Shown in pieces: positions 25,218 through 38,827 of a DNA stretch of 64,000 bases. The notes beneath the pieces were generated by a model. That model was not told the origin of the DNA. It saw nothing but the letters and a program-made list of their open reading frames with translations, and did not search any database. This DNA comes from Epiperipatus broadwayi. Taxonomy: Eukaryota; Onychophora; Udeonychophora; Euonychophora; Peripatidae. Every line of letters begins with the position of its first letter. Positions within the stretch are counted from its first letter, which is position 1. Both the position numbers and the translations under genes were made by a program. The DNA is taken from the NCBI GenBank assembly GCA_028023455.1, contig JAQFVV010012418.1, forward strand, positions 7,125,244-7,189,243, in the 5' to 3' direction.

Positions 25218-25221
25218 ATTG

Positions 25222-28200
25222 AGATAATATTTTATGATCTTCCAGAAACACATGATGTGCTTTTATGAGGGATTATATGAAAATTAAGTGAATATTTTAG
25301 CTCTCTATCATCCCACCATATAACTTGCTTGCATTTACAGAAATAAAAAAAGTTTAATGGTGAAACAATAAAGGAGTACAATTCAACCCAGAGGAAGTTA
25401 ATGAAAGATTGCAGGTATGAATCAATTATTCTGGTACGTGTCTGATGACATGCTCAGACAACAGCTGTTAACAGTGACTGATCTAACTTTATATCAAGAA
25501 AGGAATAGTTTATAAGCCAACATTAGAGCAAGCTCATGCTTTTAAAACTAAACCTGAAGATAATATTAATCCAAAAGTTTTTTAAGACCAATAAAAAAAT
25601 GTATTAATCCATGAGAACCTGAATATGAAAAGAAAAATAAGACCAAATGCTTCTCCTGGGAAAAAATAGGTCATAAAGCAAAAGATTGGTAAGCAGAAGC
25701 AGGAAACATGTTCTGAATGCAGAAGAGGCATTTAGTGCATATATGTAAAAAGTTTAGGAATGGGGAGAGCCAAGAGAAAACTCAGCTGCAGAAAAATAGG
25801 GGTGGGGGTAAACCTAATACTCATGTTACAAACAAAAAAAAGGAAGTTTAGGGACAAAATGAAAATAGATAGTGGCTCAGGGATAGATATAATGTCAGAG
25901 AGAGATTGAAGCCCACTATCAGCTGCTGCCACTAATACTCAAATAGAAAAAACAGATGTTAAGGCCCAAGACATGAGAGGAATGAATTGAAATTATTGGG
26001 GTTATAAAAGTAACAATTAGATACCACAAGAAAATAATTAAAAATTGTTGTATATTGTGAAAGGAAAAATTTGCCCTATATTCATAAGGAAATGGATTCA
26101 ATTCAATAGGAATCCAAGTTAATATTGGGAAAAAAAAAAATTCCCTTGAATAAGAAATTCAACATAAATATCCAGATTTAATCAGTGAGAAATTGGGTAT
26201 AATATTAACAGGCCTAGTAGACATTGAATTAGTTGAATGTGTGCAAACAGCGAAAAATCCCATTCACAGAGAAATAAAAGTTGAGAAGAAAATTCAGGGA
26301 TTTGTCAACAAGGGTGTATTGGCACAATAGAAATGTCAAATTGGACCATGCCTGTAACCATAATAACAACATCCAATGGCCAAATCCGAATATGTGAGAT
26401 TATAAGGTTACAGTAAATAAATATTTAAATAAGGGGGTATATTCAGTGCCTAATGTGAAAGAGATATTTGCCAGTTTAGCAAACACATCACATTTCGTAA
26501 AACTGGGAGACCTAAATTCCCTTTTGACCAAATACCAGTGATGGAAAAGTTAGCGAAAATATTAACCCTAACAACCCCTGTGAGATTATGTAATTGAAAT
26601 CAATATTTTAATACTGCCAAACATATCTCAAGCAAAAATTAATGCTTTATTACAGGGATTACATAACATAATACCTTACTTTGATAATTATGCTCGGAAA
26701 AGGTGTTACATCAAAGACTATTTAAGATATGTGAAATATTGCAGAGATTTGGAATCAAGTTAAATGCTCAGAAAAGCATGTGGAACACACAAAAAATAAG
26801 TAATTCTATAACATATAACCTCGAACAAAGGTAACTATCACCCAAGAAAGTGAGAGCAGTGGAAAAGACCCCCACATCCAGAAATAATAAAGAGCTCTAG
26901 ATATTTTTGAGATAGATAAACTATTTCAAATCATTTTTTACAGAATAAGGTAAAGTAGCAAAACCTCTGTATGAGTTATCAAAGAAAAGTCAAGAGTGGC
27001 AGTGATTAAAAAGCCATGAGGAAGCCTTTTTATAAATCAAATCCCTGCTGTTGTCTGACAAATTACTGGTTCATTTAGATAATAATCTCAAAGTGCGCTT
27101 AACAACAGATGCTTTAGAATGAAGAGTGGGTGCAGTTTTATAACCATGTTATAATGGTGAACAACCCATAGTCTATGCATCAAAGATTCTTTCTAAAGCC
27201 GAGAGAAACTCTAGCCAGATTGACAAAGAGACCTTTCTATTATGTTCAGTTTAAAGAAATTTCAATATATATCCAGTAGAACTTTTCACATAGTAATTGA
27301 TAACAAGCAGCTATTGGGAATATTAGTGAACAGTAAGCTAATGCACAACCATTTGAGTCCACATATGTTGCGGTGGAAAAATATATTGTCATTATACAAT
27401 TATCAACTGTCATACAGGAAAGGAAAAGAGATTCCACATTCTGATGCCTTGTCTAAAATCTAGATAAAGATTAACCACATAATAATGAAATAGAAATCAA
27501 TTATATAGATGTACGACAATCAGAAGTTTTGAATAGGAATACAGTAGCGAAATGGACAAAGGCTGATAAAGGGTATTGGCTACTGATGGCTTGGATTAGA
27601 AATGGCTAGCTACTTAAGAAACCAAAATGCTTTGTGCTTGCTTTTGAACAAATCATAACAAGTTATCACTCAGAAATGGTTGCATGTTAATGAATGATAC
27701 TATAGTAATACCAACAGAGGGTAAGGGAAAACTTCTAAGAGTTCACAGCCATCCAGGAGTTGTGCACGCGTTAGTATGTATATCTGGTGATGAAAGAAAA
27801 CTACATCCATGGAGAAACACATTAAGAAATGCACAGTTTATCAGTCCAAAATGAGTTTGAAACCTAAGGAATATATTGGTCTAAAGCAACTAAATTATTC
27901 CAGAGACTTCACATGGACCACACAGGCCCAATCAATGGGAAAATACTTCTCATACTTGAAGATACATACTCTAAATGAATAGAGTATTGGATTGTGAAAA
28001 ATATGAGTGCTGGGGAAACTATACAAAGTTTTAATGCAGTTTTTTCATGCCATGGAATACCAGAAATAATTATTTCTGATAATGGCACTGTATTCACTGC
28101 TTGAGAAATGGAAGATTTTTTCAAGTATAAAGGCATCAAACACATCATTGTATTCCTGTACCATCCTGAATCGAACAAGCTGGCCGAGAAAGCCTTCAAC

Positions 28201-28560
28201 AAATTAAAAAGGCTCTGAAAAAGACTAATAATACAAACATGCATCAAGCTTTACATGAAGTTATACTATATCAACATCCTATATCAATGATTTCAGGTAA
28301 ATTTCCGAGTTCTTGATGGGAAAAAGATTGCATATAGAATTATTAAAGTTACTTCCAAAAAATGGACAAACACATTCAGTATGATAGTGAAGACAACATT
28401 TATGAAAAAAGTGATAATATTTGGGTATATGATCTGATCAAAAAGAAATGGATTGATGGCATGATCACCAGGAAATTATCTAAACAAAAAGTAATTATTC
28501 AAATATAGAACGGAACAGAATATTGGAGACATGTACACCATATTTACTGACGAGTCATAG
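25222..28560 (+). pseudogene. Outer Ty3/gypsy gag-pol relic
   Basis: Domains appear in canonical Ty3/gypsy order, all interrupted by stops and shifts. The rest of Gag is followed by a degenerate double CCHC knuckle at 25648-25746, in which two zinc cysteines read Trp. The protease has DSGSGIDIMS at 25868. RT begins near 26405, and its YxDD box reads YFDN near 26678. RNase H runs about 27100-27463 (VIDNKQLLGIL, RKGKEIPHSDALSK). Integrase has a zinc-binding HPGV at about 27745, catalytic MDHTGP near 27915, SDNGTVF near 28076, and the Glu of the DDE triad near 28185. Its C-terminal WV-x-D-like segment lies at 28415-28460. RNase H preceding integrase and the motif style separate it from copia. 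It cannot encode active proteins. The inner LTR element interrupts Gag. Confidence 0.9.
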
Positions 28561-28711
28561 AAAACTACAGTTTCCAGCCAATGTAATAAAATCTAAAGCA
28601 GTACTAGAAATGCAAAATGAGGAATCAATGGAAAAACAAAGATCACCCAAGTCCCAACATCAAAGGTGGCGGCTGAAAAAATCACAAGAATATGTGTAAA
28701 ATGTAGATATA

Positions 28712-29415
28712 TGTATTTTAATAAAATAAGTTATGAGATTATTTCACACAGAGAGCAAATAAATAAAATAGATAAATAATAAATAGAATAAAATTAACTG
28801 AATTGCTGTAATAAAAAATATTTAATTAAAATGTATTGTGTGAAGGAGAAATAAAGATCAGATAATGGAGAAAATTTAATTAATACAAGTTAAATTCGCA
28901 GAAACAAGATTAAACTGATGATACACCCACTATCCAGATTCTCCCAAATTAGTTTAATTACTCCAGAAAAACAAAAGAATGAAAAGTACAAAAACTGGGG
29001 GAGGGGGGGGAAGTAATACATGCTGTGCTCTTCATCATCTTCAGGGCAACTGTTGGAAATATGTGAAGCAGTGGAAAAATCAGCAGGGGATGTTCTCAGA
29101 ATCTCTTGAAGGTCAATAAGCCGACTAGGGTCATTACAGATCATCCTGTTATTATTTTAAATGCCCTGCCATTATTATTATTCTTAGTGAACTGCAGTTA
29201 GATTATATTAAATTAAAATAGCATATTTTGATGTTTGTATCTATATATATCTTATACTTATGTATTTTAACATGTATATATTAAATTGCATAAAACTGAA
29301 GTCTGAATCAGTTTTTTTTGTATCTTTGAAAATTAGATTCAGTACTAAATTATTCTTACTCCAGAGATTAGTGAGCTAAGAAATAGCAGTGAACATGATT
29401 TAATTTCGAACAATT
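28712..29415 (+). repeat. Right terminal repeat of the outer Ty3/gypsy element (putative 3' LTR)
   Basis: The direct copy of 19559-20350, starting TGTATTTTAAT 150 bp after the integrase tail. It holds the GGGGGAGGGGGGGG run at about 28996-29009 and GGGTCATTACAGATCATCC. A further 200 bp up to 29615 cannot be matched to the left copy. It may be LTR sequence deleted on the left or a separate insertion. A TTACA at 29595-29599 followed by ATATA is a possible LTR end, as AAATA precedes 19559. Confidence 0.6.
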
Positions 29416-29615
29416 CCATAAACCTGTTTGATTGATATTCCTGGCCAATAAATGCTGTGGCAGCCTATTTATATAATGAGCGCATATGGAAATATAATTA
29501 TACATATTATTCCTTAGTTCGCAACAATAGACACACAACTTTGTAATTATATAAGTGACATACAAACCTGTGACCATATTTACTTACAGGCTACTTACAA
29601 TATATATTTTTTATA

Positions 29616-30260
29616 TATCTAGCATTTTAAAAATATTTATGAACTCTCGATTTAAATCAAATGCTATGATCTAATCACTAGATGCAGTATATAACTCACT
29701 TATTTGCCCACTTCAGTTTTCTTGCATTATTATGACAATAAAAATTATGTCTAATTCTTGATTCTTTCAATTACTTTTTTATTTTTTGGTAACAATCATC
29801 CACAACTAGAAGCAATATATTTAACACAATCTTTGAAAAGTACTTTTGCCACAATGGATTATAATAATTAATACCATCTTTTCTAGCCCTCTATGTTTTT
29901 ATTGTAGAAGCATTCTTAAAATCAAGTAGCACAACATTATGAGTCCACATATTTGTAGAAAATTTCAATAATTTTAGCTAGCATATATCATCATTATATT
30001 TTAAAACAACTTCAGATATTTCATCAGAACACATAGCCACACCATTTTCAATATAGCAATATTCAAATATAGCATATTTTCCACCAAAAAAGTTTATTCA
30101 CATTATACAGCTTCTGCATGATTAAATGAAAAGAAGTATTATTACCGATGATGGAAAATATAAGATATTTAAAATAAAAAACTGGTATTAAACAGAAAAA
30201 TGTATTATCTCTAACTCTTCTCCCTTCTTAACATAATGATTTTTTAGAATTATAAATGTC
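29616..30260 (-). mobile_element. LINE-D, RT N-terminal half (split element)
   Basis: On the minus strand from high to low coordinates: SDEISEVVLKYN (for SDGIPAEVLK), MWTHNVVLLDFKNAST (for the xVPQDFKDAS block), KYFSKIVLNILL (for GKxFARVLLNRL), and finally a run of the form D-x-x-x-AFDLNRE. The last is catalytic motif A, normally DLTKAFDSVNRE. Its first aspartate is present as SSD. The next expected piece, FIHIVQL, is found at 19558 instead, across the 10-kb insertion. Frame breaks are frequent. The endonuclease upstream of 30260 was not recognisable. Confidence 0.72.
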
Positions 30261-33200
30261 TTCCTAAAATTAGCATCAAAACATATTATAGATTGGATGG
30301 GTGACTTTTTAATTTGAATAAAAGCAAAAACAAGTACATCATCTAAGTTTCTACATATACAATATACTGATAATTATGTTGTTTTACCAATTCAATAGAC
30401 AGTTCTACACAATATTTTTAATCAACCAATGTTCTGAAAAAAAATCTGCAACTTTTATCTTGGATGCTTATTTGCTTGAAAATAGGAATGAATTTAATAT
30501 CTTTGTAGCTTTATAGATAAAAATGTAAGATGTCTATGTTGAGATGAAACCGACTCAAAAGTATAGCTGCTGCATTTAACAATTTAAAGGGTATTTCATC
30601 GTAATGATACAACTATTGCTATTAAGTTTTAAAAAGGTTACTGTTGTCTCAACTTATTGTAGAAAAAAAGAGTATTAGATCTATAAAAATAATGACACTG
30701 GAAAAATTCCATTTTAAGGTGCTCTGCAAGATTCAAAAATTATGAGACAGTAAAGGAATAAGCAAAATTAGTATGATTTTCATCCTGGAAGTTATTGCTA
30801 TACTATTGAATCTACTATTGCAAAGGCAAATCTTAGTTGGATTGGATAGTGAAACTAATGAATTGCAAAAGACTTTCTAATAAAATATATTAATAAACTT
30901 GAGAATTGTTTTACTAGAAGGATGCATTCCCCTCATATTACATTATAAAAATTATATCACAGACACTCAATATTGATTGCTTTTTAACGGAGAATACTTT
31001 AACAAATCAAATATGATGGAAAACCATAATTAAAGTATTGCAAGTTTTTCAAAAAGAAAAGTTTACTATAGATAAAGTTAAAACATCAGTATTGCAAAAT
31101 GCATATATTTGTTATTTACACATTAATATCTCACAAAATTCATTTTAAACTTTTTGGTCTTTGTCTGCTATATGTTTTTTTTTTTTGATTTACAATAACT
31201 ATAATTGTTTATAAAGTGGCTGGTAAAGAAAATTATAGTTATTTATTAAAATTAAGAGAATTGTCCAATTTCTGCAACAAAAACTAGTAAAGCAAGAGTA
31301 GTAGAGAGAAAAAAAAAGGTGGAGATTGATAAGGGTGCCATGAAAAAAAAATGTTACTGATTGAATTTGTTTATGAAGAATATATACAAAGATTAGGATT
31401 AAATGTAATGAAAAAACATGTTTAGTCAAGCTCTTGAAAAAGAAACACAAATTTTGAAAACAATAATTTATTTATTAATATAACTATACAATTAATTTTC
31501 TTTTATTTATATTTTTTGTTTAAATTTTGTTTAATTACATTTTATTTATATTCAGCTGTGTTATAGACTTCAAAAATATTTATTCTCTAATCAAGAATCT
31601 ATGCTACAATTTACTATTTTTAAAAAAGTTGGCATTAAATTACCTAACTATATTCATATATAGAGAAAGCTCTTAAAATTTGTGCATTGGATTAATAAAA
31701 AAATTTTTTTTCCTTTCTGTAATGGTAAACTGAAAATCTAAATTTCTAATTAAAAATTGATATTCTTTACTGCATATTATTGAAAATGAGTTTTCCACTG
31801 TGTAATATATATATGTAAAATTCTCAGCCCAAAAACAAGTCGGTAGTTTAGCTCTGATGAAGTTTGCACTTGAGAGTTAGAGATTCCTGCATTAATTTCC
31901 AGAAAGGTCAAGTAAAAAACAAACAAAAAAATCTTTACTCAATCAAATGTTGCTGATATACTGTTTGCCATTTTAAAGTTTGAATGTGATAGGATCTCTG
32001 AGTAAGTGACATTATTTTTTCTTTAATTAATTTATGTCATTCTCTTAATATAATTTATTCTAACATCTTAAATTTAGAGTTGAACTACATAATAATGAAG
32101 TTTCTTAAAGAATTTATTTACTAATAAATATTAATCTGATGAATAATAAAAATTATGAAATATAAACTCTAATAACATTTTATCAGATATTTAAATAAGA
32201 TACAATATAAATATTTAGTTCATTAAGTATACAACATGAACTTACAAATAATAAAAAAAATAGTCCCCCCCCCCTCCCATAAACTCTTAAAATAGTTTTC
32301 TGAGCAATATATACAATTCTTATTCTCTTTAAAATTATAAAACTGTAAGTGTTGAAATTTAAAATTCTGGCAAGTTTCCTATCAAACTTTTTTCTTCTGA
32401 AAATATCATTAATTCATCATTCTTAAATGCATTTCTAATATTTTCCTTTCCTTCCAAATGTAAAAAAAAAAATATATTCTAATTAGTACTTCCAGAATAC
32501 AGGTAGGAGAAATTTCATCTAAATGAACCAGAATAAAACATGAATCCCATGACATATAAATTCAATTCAATAAAATTTTAAGCTAGATATTCAAAACTTG
32601 CACAATAAAATTAAAAACTATTATTATTACTTCCCTAATTTTTTTTAAATCTTTGATTTTTGAAAGTTAATTAAAATGATTATTATGTAAATATATTCAT
32701 TAATGTATTGTCAATGTGAGATAACCTAGATATATAAATTCTTTATACTAATTCTTTCCCATAAAACTTGATTTAATTTTATTAATAAAACATTAAAAAA
32801 AAATCACAATTTTCTTTAAAAATCTTAAAATTTATTACTTTTGAATAAACAATATATATAACATAAGAATTTATTATATCAAATTTTTATCTCCCAACAT
32901 TTCAACAACTTTTTTTTAATTTAATGTAAAAGCACTTTATTTAAATTCAAATGTATTAATATTATTCTCTATCCCCTTTAGTATTTTATTTATATATGAA
33001 AATAAATCAAAATTGATTACAAATGAAAGAATTAAATAAAAAAAATTTTTTTTTATAATATTTATTACTGCTACAAAAATTGTTTAAAGGTGATAAAAAA
33101 AAAGAGTAACTTTACAAAAATTTAAAATAAATGTTTTTTAAAAAATCAGATTGTTCCAATAAATATAAACCAATTGCAACATCTTCTTAATACTAACTTT

Positions 33201-33549
33201 GTATAATATTACTTATTTTTTAATCCAAAGATTGACCTTAGTATGGTTATTTCAATATTTTTTACAGATAGAACCAGCTTCTTGGTAATGTAATATCCGT
33301 CTACTCTTGCTTTAATTCTCAATCCAAGAATTCTTTGTCAGACTATTCCTTCCATTCTTTCCCTCATCTAAATACATTCTATGACTTTTCAATACTTAAT
33401 AATATGATTATCATTATTCTTCATTTAGTTTATATCCTTATAACATTATTATTTATTCCGTCTATTCATGAAATTTCTACTACCCATCATTCTCAAATTT
33501 CAAAACAATTGAAGTTTAATCTTATTTAAACTCCATACTTTGAATAAAT
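30261..33549. other. AT-rich stretch, possibly with eroded LINE-D endonuclease
   Basis: No confident feature. The first kilobase is where the LINE-D endonuclease should be, but I could not align it. A C-run lies at about 32264-32275. A tRNA-like tract at 31840-31905 (GTCGGTAGTTTAGC) lacks a B box. Confidence 0.4.
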
Positions 33550-36150
33550 GTGGTCATCTCAATAGTGATCTGTCCTGTGGATAGGTCACATAGCTAATTT
33601 CTCCATTCTGTTCTGTTCATTGTCCAAATCTTCAATTCATATATATCTTCCTACCTTTTATATCATCCAGGAAAACATTCTCTCAAAACACCCCTCATTA
33701 AACTATTCTTTCTTCTTAGTATGTCCAATCCAATTTCTCTTTCCATCTCTAATTTCCTCAATCTTCTTTTTCCATTTACTCTTTCCAAAACTTCCTTATT
33801 TGTAATTTTATTTATCTAACTAATCATCTCTATCTCCATGACCACATCTCAAAGGTTTCCAATCTGTTCCTAATTCTTTTACTTATAGGATCCATGTTTC
33901 ACATCTGTATAAAAATGCACTGCCTATTTAGCAATCTTTTCCTTAAACAGCTTTTCAAAGATCTCCAAAATATTTTCCTCTTAACAAATACCTCCTTTGC
34001 CAGTGCTATTCTTCTTTTAACTTCATCTTCACTTCTTCCATCCTTGCTCAACCAATAATACAAATACCTAAATCCTTTCACCTGTCAAACTATATTATCA
34101 TGAATATCAACTTATATTCTTTCTTATCTATAAATATTTGGTCTCCTGAACATTTATCTTCATTCCATACATTCTTTCTTTAATTTGTTCAACATATTCT
34201 GGAGGTTTTTTTCATTCTCAACTATAAGGACATATTATACATTTTATTATTCTAACATTAGCTAATCCACAGCTAAATATTTATTTAACATGTCTTCTAA
34301 ATAAATATTAAGACACGTGACACGCAGCATCTTTATCTTTCTATACATATTATTTTCTAATATGATTCTTATTCTTTTGCCCAGAATATATATTCCAAAT
34401 TAATTTTTTTTTCTGGATTATTCAAGATCATCATAAGTTTATTCAAAATTATTCTATTAAATGCTTTTTTCAAATTCACAAATCATATATCAATTTGTTT
34501 ATATTTTTCAATATATCTCTAATTATTATTCTAACAATATCAATAGCATTTCTTATACTTTTACCTCTCTGAAAATCAAACTGTTTTTCTCCCAATATAT
34601 TCCATCATAAATTCTTTAGTCAAAATTCCCAATATTTCTGAAGCATGTGATAACAAACTTATTGTCCTATACTCTTCATATCTAATAGTTTTCTTTAGCA
34701 ACTGGAATCATTATAGTCCTCAAGAAATCTTTAGGCCAAACTCAACAATTATATATCAAATTACCCAGACCAACAATTTCTTTCATAGTAGTTTCTTCCA
34801 TCTCTTTCAAAAATTCTATAGGTAGTGTATCAAAACTGACAGCTTTACAATTTTTCATTTATTCAATTGATTTAACTATTTCTTTTCATCAAATAACCAT
34901 ACAATGTTCATTTACTTCAAAATTTCCTTCACTTTTACATACAATTGAAGATATTCTTTTCATCATTCCAATATGTCATCCCTATTAATTCATCACTTTC
35001 CATTTGTATCAATTATCTCATTCATTAACTAATTCTTGTTTTCTCAAGGATCATTTTTAATTCTATCAAATTATATATTTTTGCCTGTTGAGACACTTCT
35101 ACCTCTCTATATTTCTGCTCCAACTATTTTCCCTTTGTTAAATCTTTTCTTACTGCATTATTAATTTTTCTATATTTCTTTGCCTTTCCTCACTAGTGAC
35201 ATTGTTTCATCTCCATATTTCCATTTTTTTCAACATATCTTTTGTTATCCAAGATTGTTTAACTTTCCATAATCCCATAGTTCTTATCGTATTTTTTGTC
35301 ATACTTAATATTCCTGCTTTAATTATACATCAATGTTCATCAGAATCATTTCAATATTCATCTTTGTCAATCCTATTTATTACATTTTTACATTTAGAAA
35401 CAAAGCTTCCTTTCTTGATTTATTTCAATTTATCCAAATCCCATGCTACATATTTTCCCCCTCTTTTCATATTTTTTAAATTAAAGTTTAATTTAGATAT
35501 AAACATATTGTGATCAGAATTTATATCAGCACCAATCAAAGTATGTAAACTCTTAATAGCATTACGATATCCATCATATATCAATATAGTTTATTTGGTA
35601 TCTTTATTATCTCGAGCTTTCCATATACAAAATCTTCATAGATGATTTTTGAATCAAGTGTATGCAACCACAAAATTATTTTCTTTACAAAATTCCACAA
35701 AACAACTACCTCTTTTATTTCTTTTCCAGTACCCTAAATCCAAAACTTTTTCCTTCCTTATCTTTCTCCACAACAACATTCCAATTAACCAACAGTAAAG
35801 TACATGAATTTTGCCCTGTCTATTATTTCTTCCAACTTTTCATACTATTTATCTATTTCTACATCATACATAAGCTTGTATGAACATTAAATCCTTAGGA
35901 CTTGTAATTATCCTTCTCATCACAATCTATCCTCAACACAATCTAGGCACTACTTTAAATTTTCTTCCCAACAGCAATATCAATTCACTATAGAATAAAA
36001 CAACATCTCCATTAGTTCCACAGTCTTCCCATTTCATTTCACTTAAACCCATAACATCAATATTATTTTCATTTACATTTTTCAAATTTTCATATTTCCC
36101 AGCATTCCTCAATGATCTTATTTTCCAAAGACAACTTTCAATGTCTTTTC
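33550..36150 (-). mobile_element. LINE-B: near-complete endonuclease-RT relic
   Basis: Minus strand, N- to C-terminus from high coordinates. Endonuclease start IRSLRNAGKYEN near 36120, catalytic SEMKW at about 36020-36045, and endonuclease end INSDHNMF near 35500-35520. RT has KQFDFQRGKSIRNAID near 34530-34580 (for EQFGFRKGKGTREAI). The post-RT block DGRSEDEVKRRIALAKEVF lies in the open frame 34081-33899. The C-terminal CETW, then LRCGHGD and KRNWIGH, lie near 33880-33690. About 2.6 kb is retained, close to a full LINE ORF, but stops and frameshifts are everywhere. The SDHN rather than SDHR motif and the RSEDEVKRR block show it is not LINE-A. Plus-strand open frames here are shadows. Confidence 0.82.
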
Positions 36151-37248
36151 TTTCGAGACACTATTTTTATAAGGATTTTACAGGTTTATGACTTGAGTAG
36201 CCCCATGTTTATTCCTGTTAGGAAAAATACCAAAGCCTTCCTTAGCTAACAACTTAACACCAATCTGGATCACAAGGGAATTATAAGGCAAAATGTTTCC
36301 TCATTCCTTTTTTGTCCAGCAATAATTTTCATTACAAGCTTAAGGTGCTAACTATTTCTCATAAAAAAAAAAGATAATCCATCCATCACTTTCCTCCATG
36401 CCCACTGTCATAGAAATAGTGGCATTTTATAAAAGTAGATATGCCACTAAATCCCTCACTATTTCCTAATAGAAAATGCTGTCCTACTGTGAGTGGCTAT
36501 TTATCACTACTTTCTTGGCTTACTCACAGCTAGTCTGCAAATCTATACAATTTCCCTAATCCACAACCTAGGAACACTCTGGGTAGCATGGGATCCATGC
36601 TCCAAATTACAATCCATAAGAGAATATAATTCTATATTTATTACATTGACAAATTAATTATCACTGATCTATCAGCTACAACAACAAAAAACAACTAATA
36701 TTTTACATGTTCATGCTGTAATATATATATACTCTAAGTAAATAAAGATAAAAATTCAGTTGAACACATATCTATATATTAACCGTATATGGATATATAT
36801 ATATAATAATGTTAATTAAATAGCTGAATTTGCATATAAATTAATTATGTTAACATATTAATAAAATATAGTTTTAATAATGATTAATAATACTATTAGA
36901 GAATGATTACAAAGTTTTTTATAAATAATCATTCTGAAGTTAATGTAATATCCATAACTTAATGTTATATGAAGAAAAAACATGGAAATTATGTGCAATA
37001 TGTTTATAAATACTAATTACACTATAATAGTTATCCAATTGAACACTAATCAACAAAAGTGTAAAGGGATCAGGATAGTACATTTGTGTTTCAGCAAATA
37101 AATTTGAACAATGAGCTAAAAGCAGACAATAATACACTCTCAAGTTAGTTTTTAAAAGTCAAAATGAATAATTCAAGCTATATAACCTGATATCATATTA
37201 AAAAACTTGCTCAAATCATTATAAAGAAGAAAAAAAAGTTTAAAAGAT
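36151..37248. other. Flank of LINE-B, no gene
   Basis: 36151-36620 is slightly richer in GC and may be the LINE-B 5' region. The rest is AT-rich with short TA-repeat tracts near 36728 and 36797. The minus-strand 67-codon frame at 36940-37143 has no motif. Confidence 0.4.
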
Positions 37249-37636
37249 GGTATTTTTCATAAAATTTCTAAAAATTGATGCTTCTAGAGGGAAAAATATC
37301 CAGAAGAATAATTGACATTCTATTATGAATTCAGAAAAAAAGTAGGATGATTTCATAAAATATCTAAAAACTGATGTTTACAAAAGAAAATGTATCCAGA
37401 AATAAGAAAAATTGATATTCAATCTATGAATTCAGAAAAAAGATGCATTCTTAAAATATTTAAAAAACTGATATCTCTAAATGAAAATTTATCCAAAAGA
37501 AAAATTGATATTATAGCCATGAATTCAGGAAAAAAAAAAAGATGATTTCATAAAATATCTGATGTTTCCAGAGGAAAATGTATCCAGAAGTAAGAAAAAT
37601 TGCCATTCTACTTATGAATTAAAAAAAAAAAAAAGG
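37249..37636. repeat. Four-copy minisatellite, 94-99 bp unit
   Basis: Units begin near 37249, 37347, 37443 and 37542 with ATGATTTCATAAAATATCT or a variant. Each contains TGATGTTT, TGTATCCAGAA and TATGAATTCAG before an A-run. Unit 4 lacks part of the AAAACTGATG stretch. No frame runs through the array. Confidence 0.88.
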
Positions 37637-38827
37637 TAAAATGATATACTGACATTTGCATAATTATGAGAAAAATATTTTTCTATAGAAGACAGCAAAT
37701 TTAAGAATATACATTAAAATTTACTTGAATAAGGATTAATTATGGTTGGTTTATATTATCAATTCTTTGAGATATTATCTGATTTCCCTTTTTTTTTCTT
37801 TAAAAAAAAAAAAAAAAACTCATTGAAAAGGAAAAAGGGTTAACAATAAATCTGGAATTAGCACTGTTGAGATGTAATCATTCAGCCATAATTATTTTAC
37901 ATTGTGAATACATTTGGAAGTATTATATTTGAAAAATAGGGTTTTGAATTCAAGTTAAAATTTTTTTTATGAATACGATATAAATAAAAAATTTGAATTA
38001 AATAAATTAAATGCCAAAAATTGTTTTTGTTTCCTGATTATTTTATCCCAAAAATTATTTATTTATATTGTATTCATAATAGTTTTTTTTATATTAGCTT
38101 TAATTCAAAAACTAATTTTTTAGCTATTTAAAAAAATAACAAAGTTTTAAAATAAATATGGCCAAATGATTACATCAGAACAATGTTAATTCTAAAATAC
38201 CATTTATTTTAGTAAAAAAAAAAAATGTAAATGATTGTTAATAATTATACAAATCTACCCTGATGATAAAAATATAACAAGCCTATTTAAATAGATATAT
38301 TGTTTCTATAAGCATTATATATATTGATAAGTGATCAACTATTAATTAGATTAATTATTCTTTTTGATTTTAAATTAATAAAACCAAAAGATGCTTCTTT
38401 TTTAATTAGCTCTAATCCACATATCTTATACAAATCTATGTATAATAACTTTATAATGAATTTTAAATATAATCTTAATTGACTATTAAATATTTAAATA
38501 AGAGTCAAGTATATTTATAAAAATGTTTTTTTGCCAATAGGAATTACGTTCTTATCAAAAAAAGTTTTATTCAAATTAAAAGAATAGGATCCTTGCTTTT
38601 ACTGAATTCACAATTTTTTCAGCTTAAAAAAAAAAAAAAATCATTTGGGGTAATAATTTTACATGTCACCTTTTCCCTCATTATAAACTTTTCATATCTT
38701 AAATTACTCACATGAACTGAAATTTTAAACAAATATCTATTATTTTTAAATATTTATAATAGCGAATATGTATTTATAAATAATGCAACCTGTGAATTAA
38801 GTCAATTTACACTAATACGGTATCTTT
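37637..38827. other. AT-rich stretch, nothing recognised
   Basis: Homopolymer runs only. No open frame or repeat is supported. Confidence 0.5.

Noticed and set aside
27909-28247. 112-codon minus-strand frame
   Set aside because: Antisense to the integrase core of the outer gypsy relic, which carries the DDE motifs on the plus strand.
35196-35883. Plus-strand frames of 105 and 73 codons
   Set aside because: Antisense shadows of LINE-B; composition is Phe/Ile/Leu/Ser-rich, as expected from the reverse of an A-rich coding strand.
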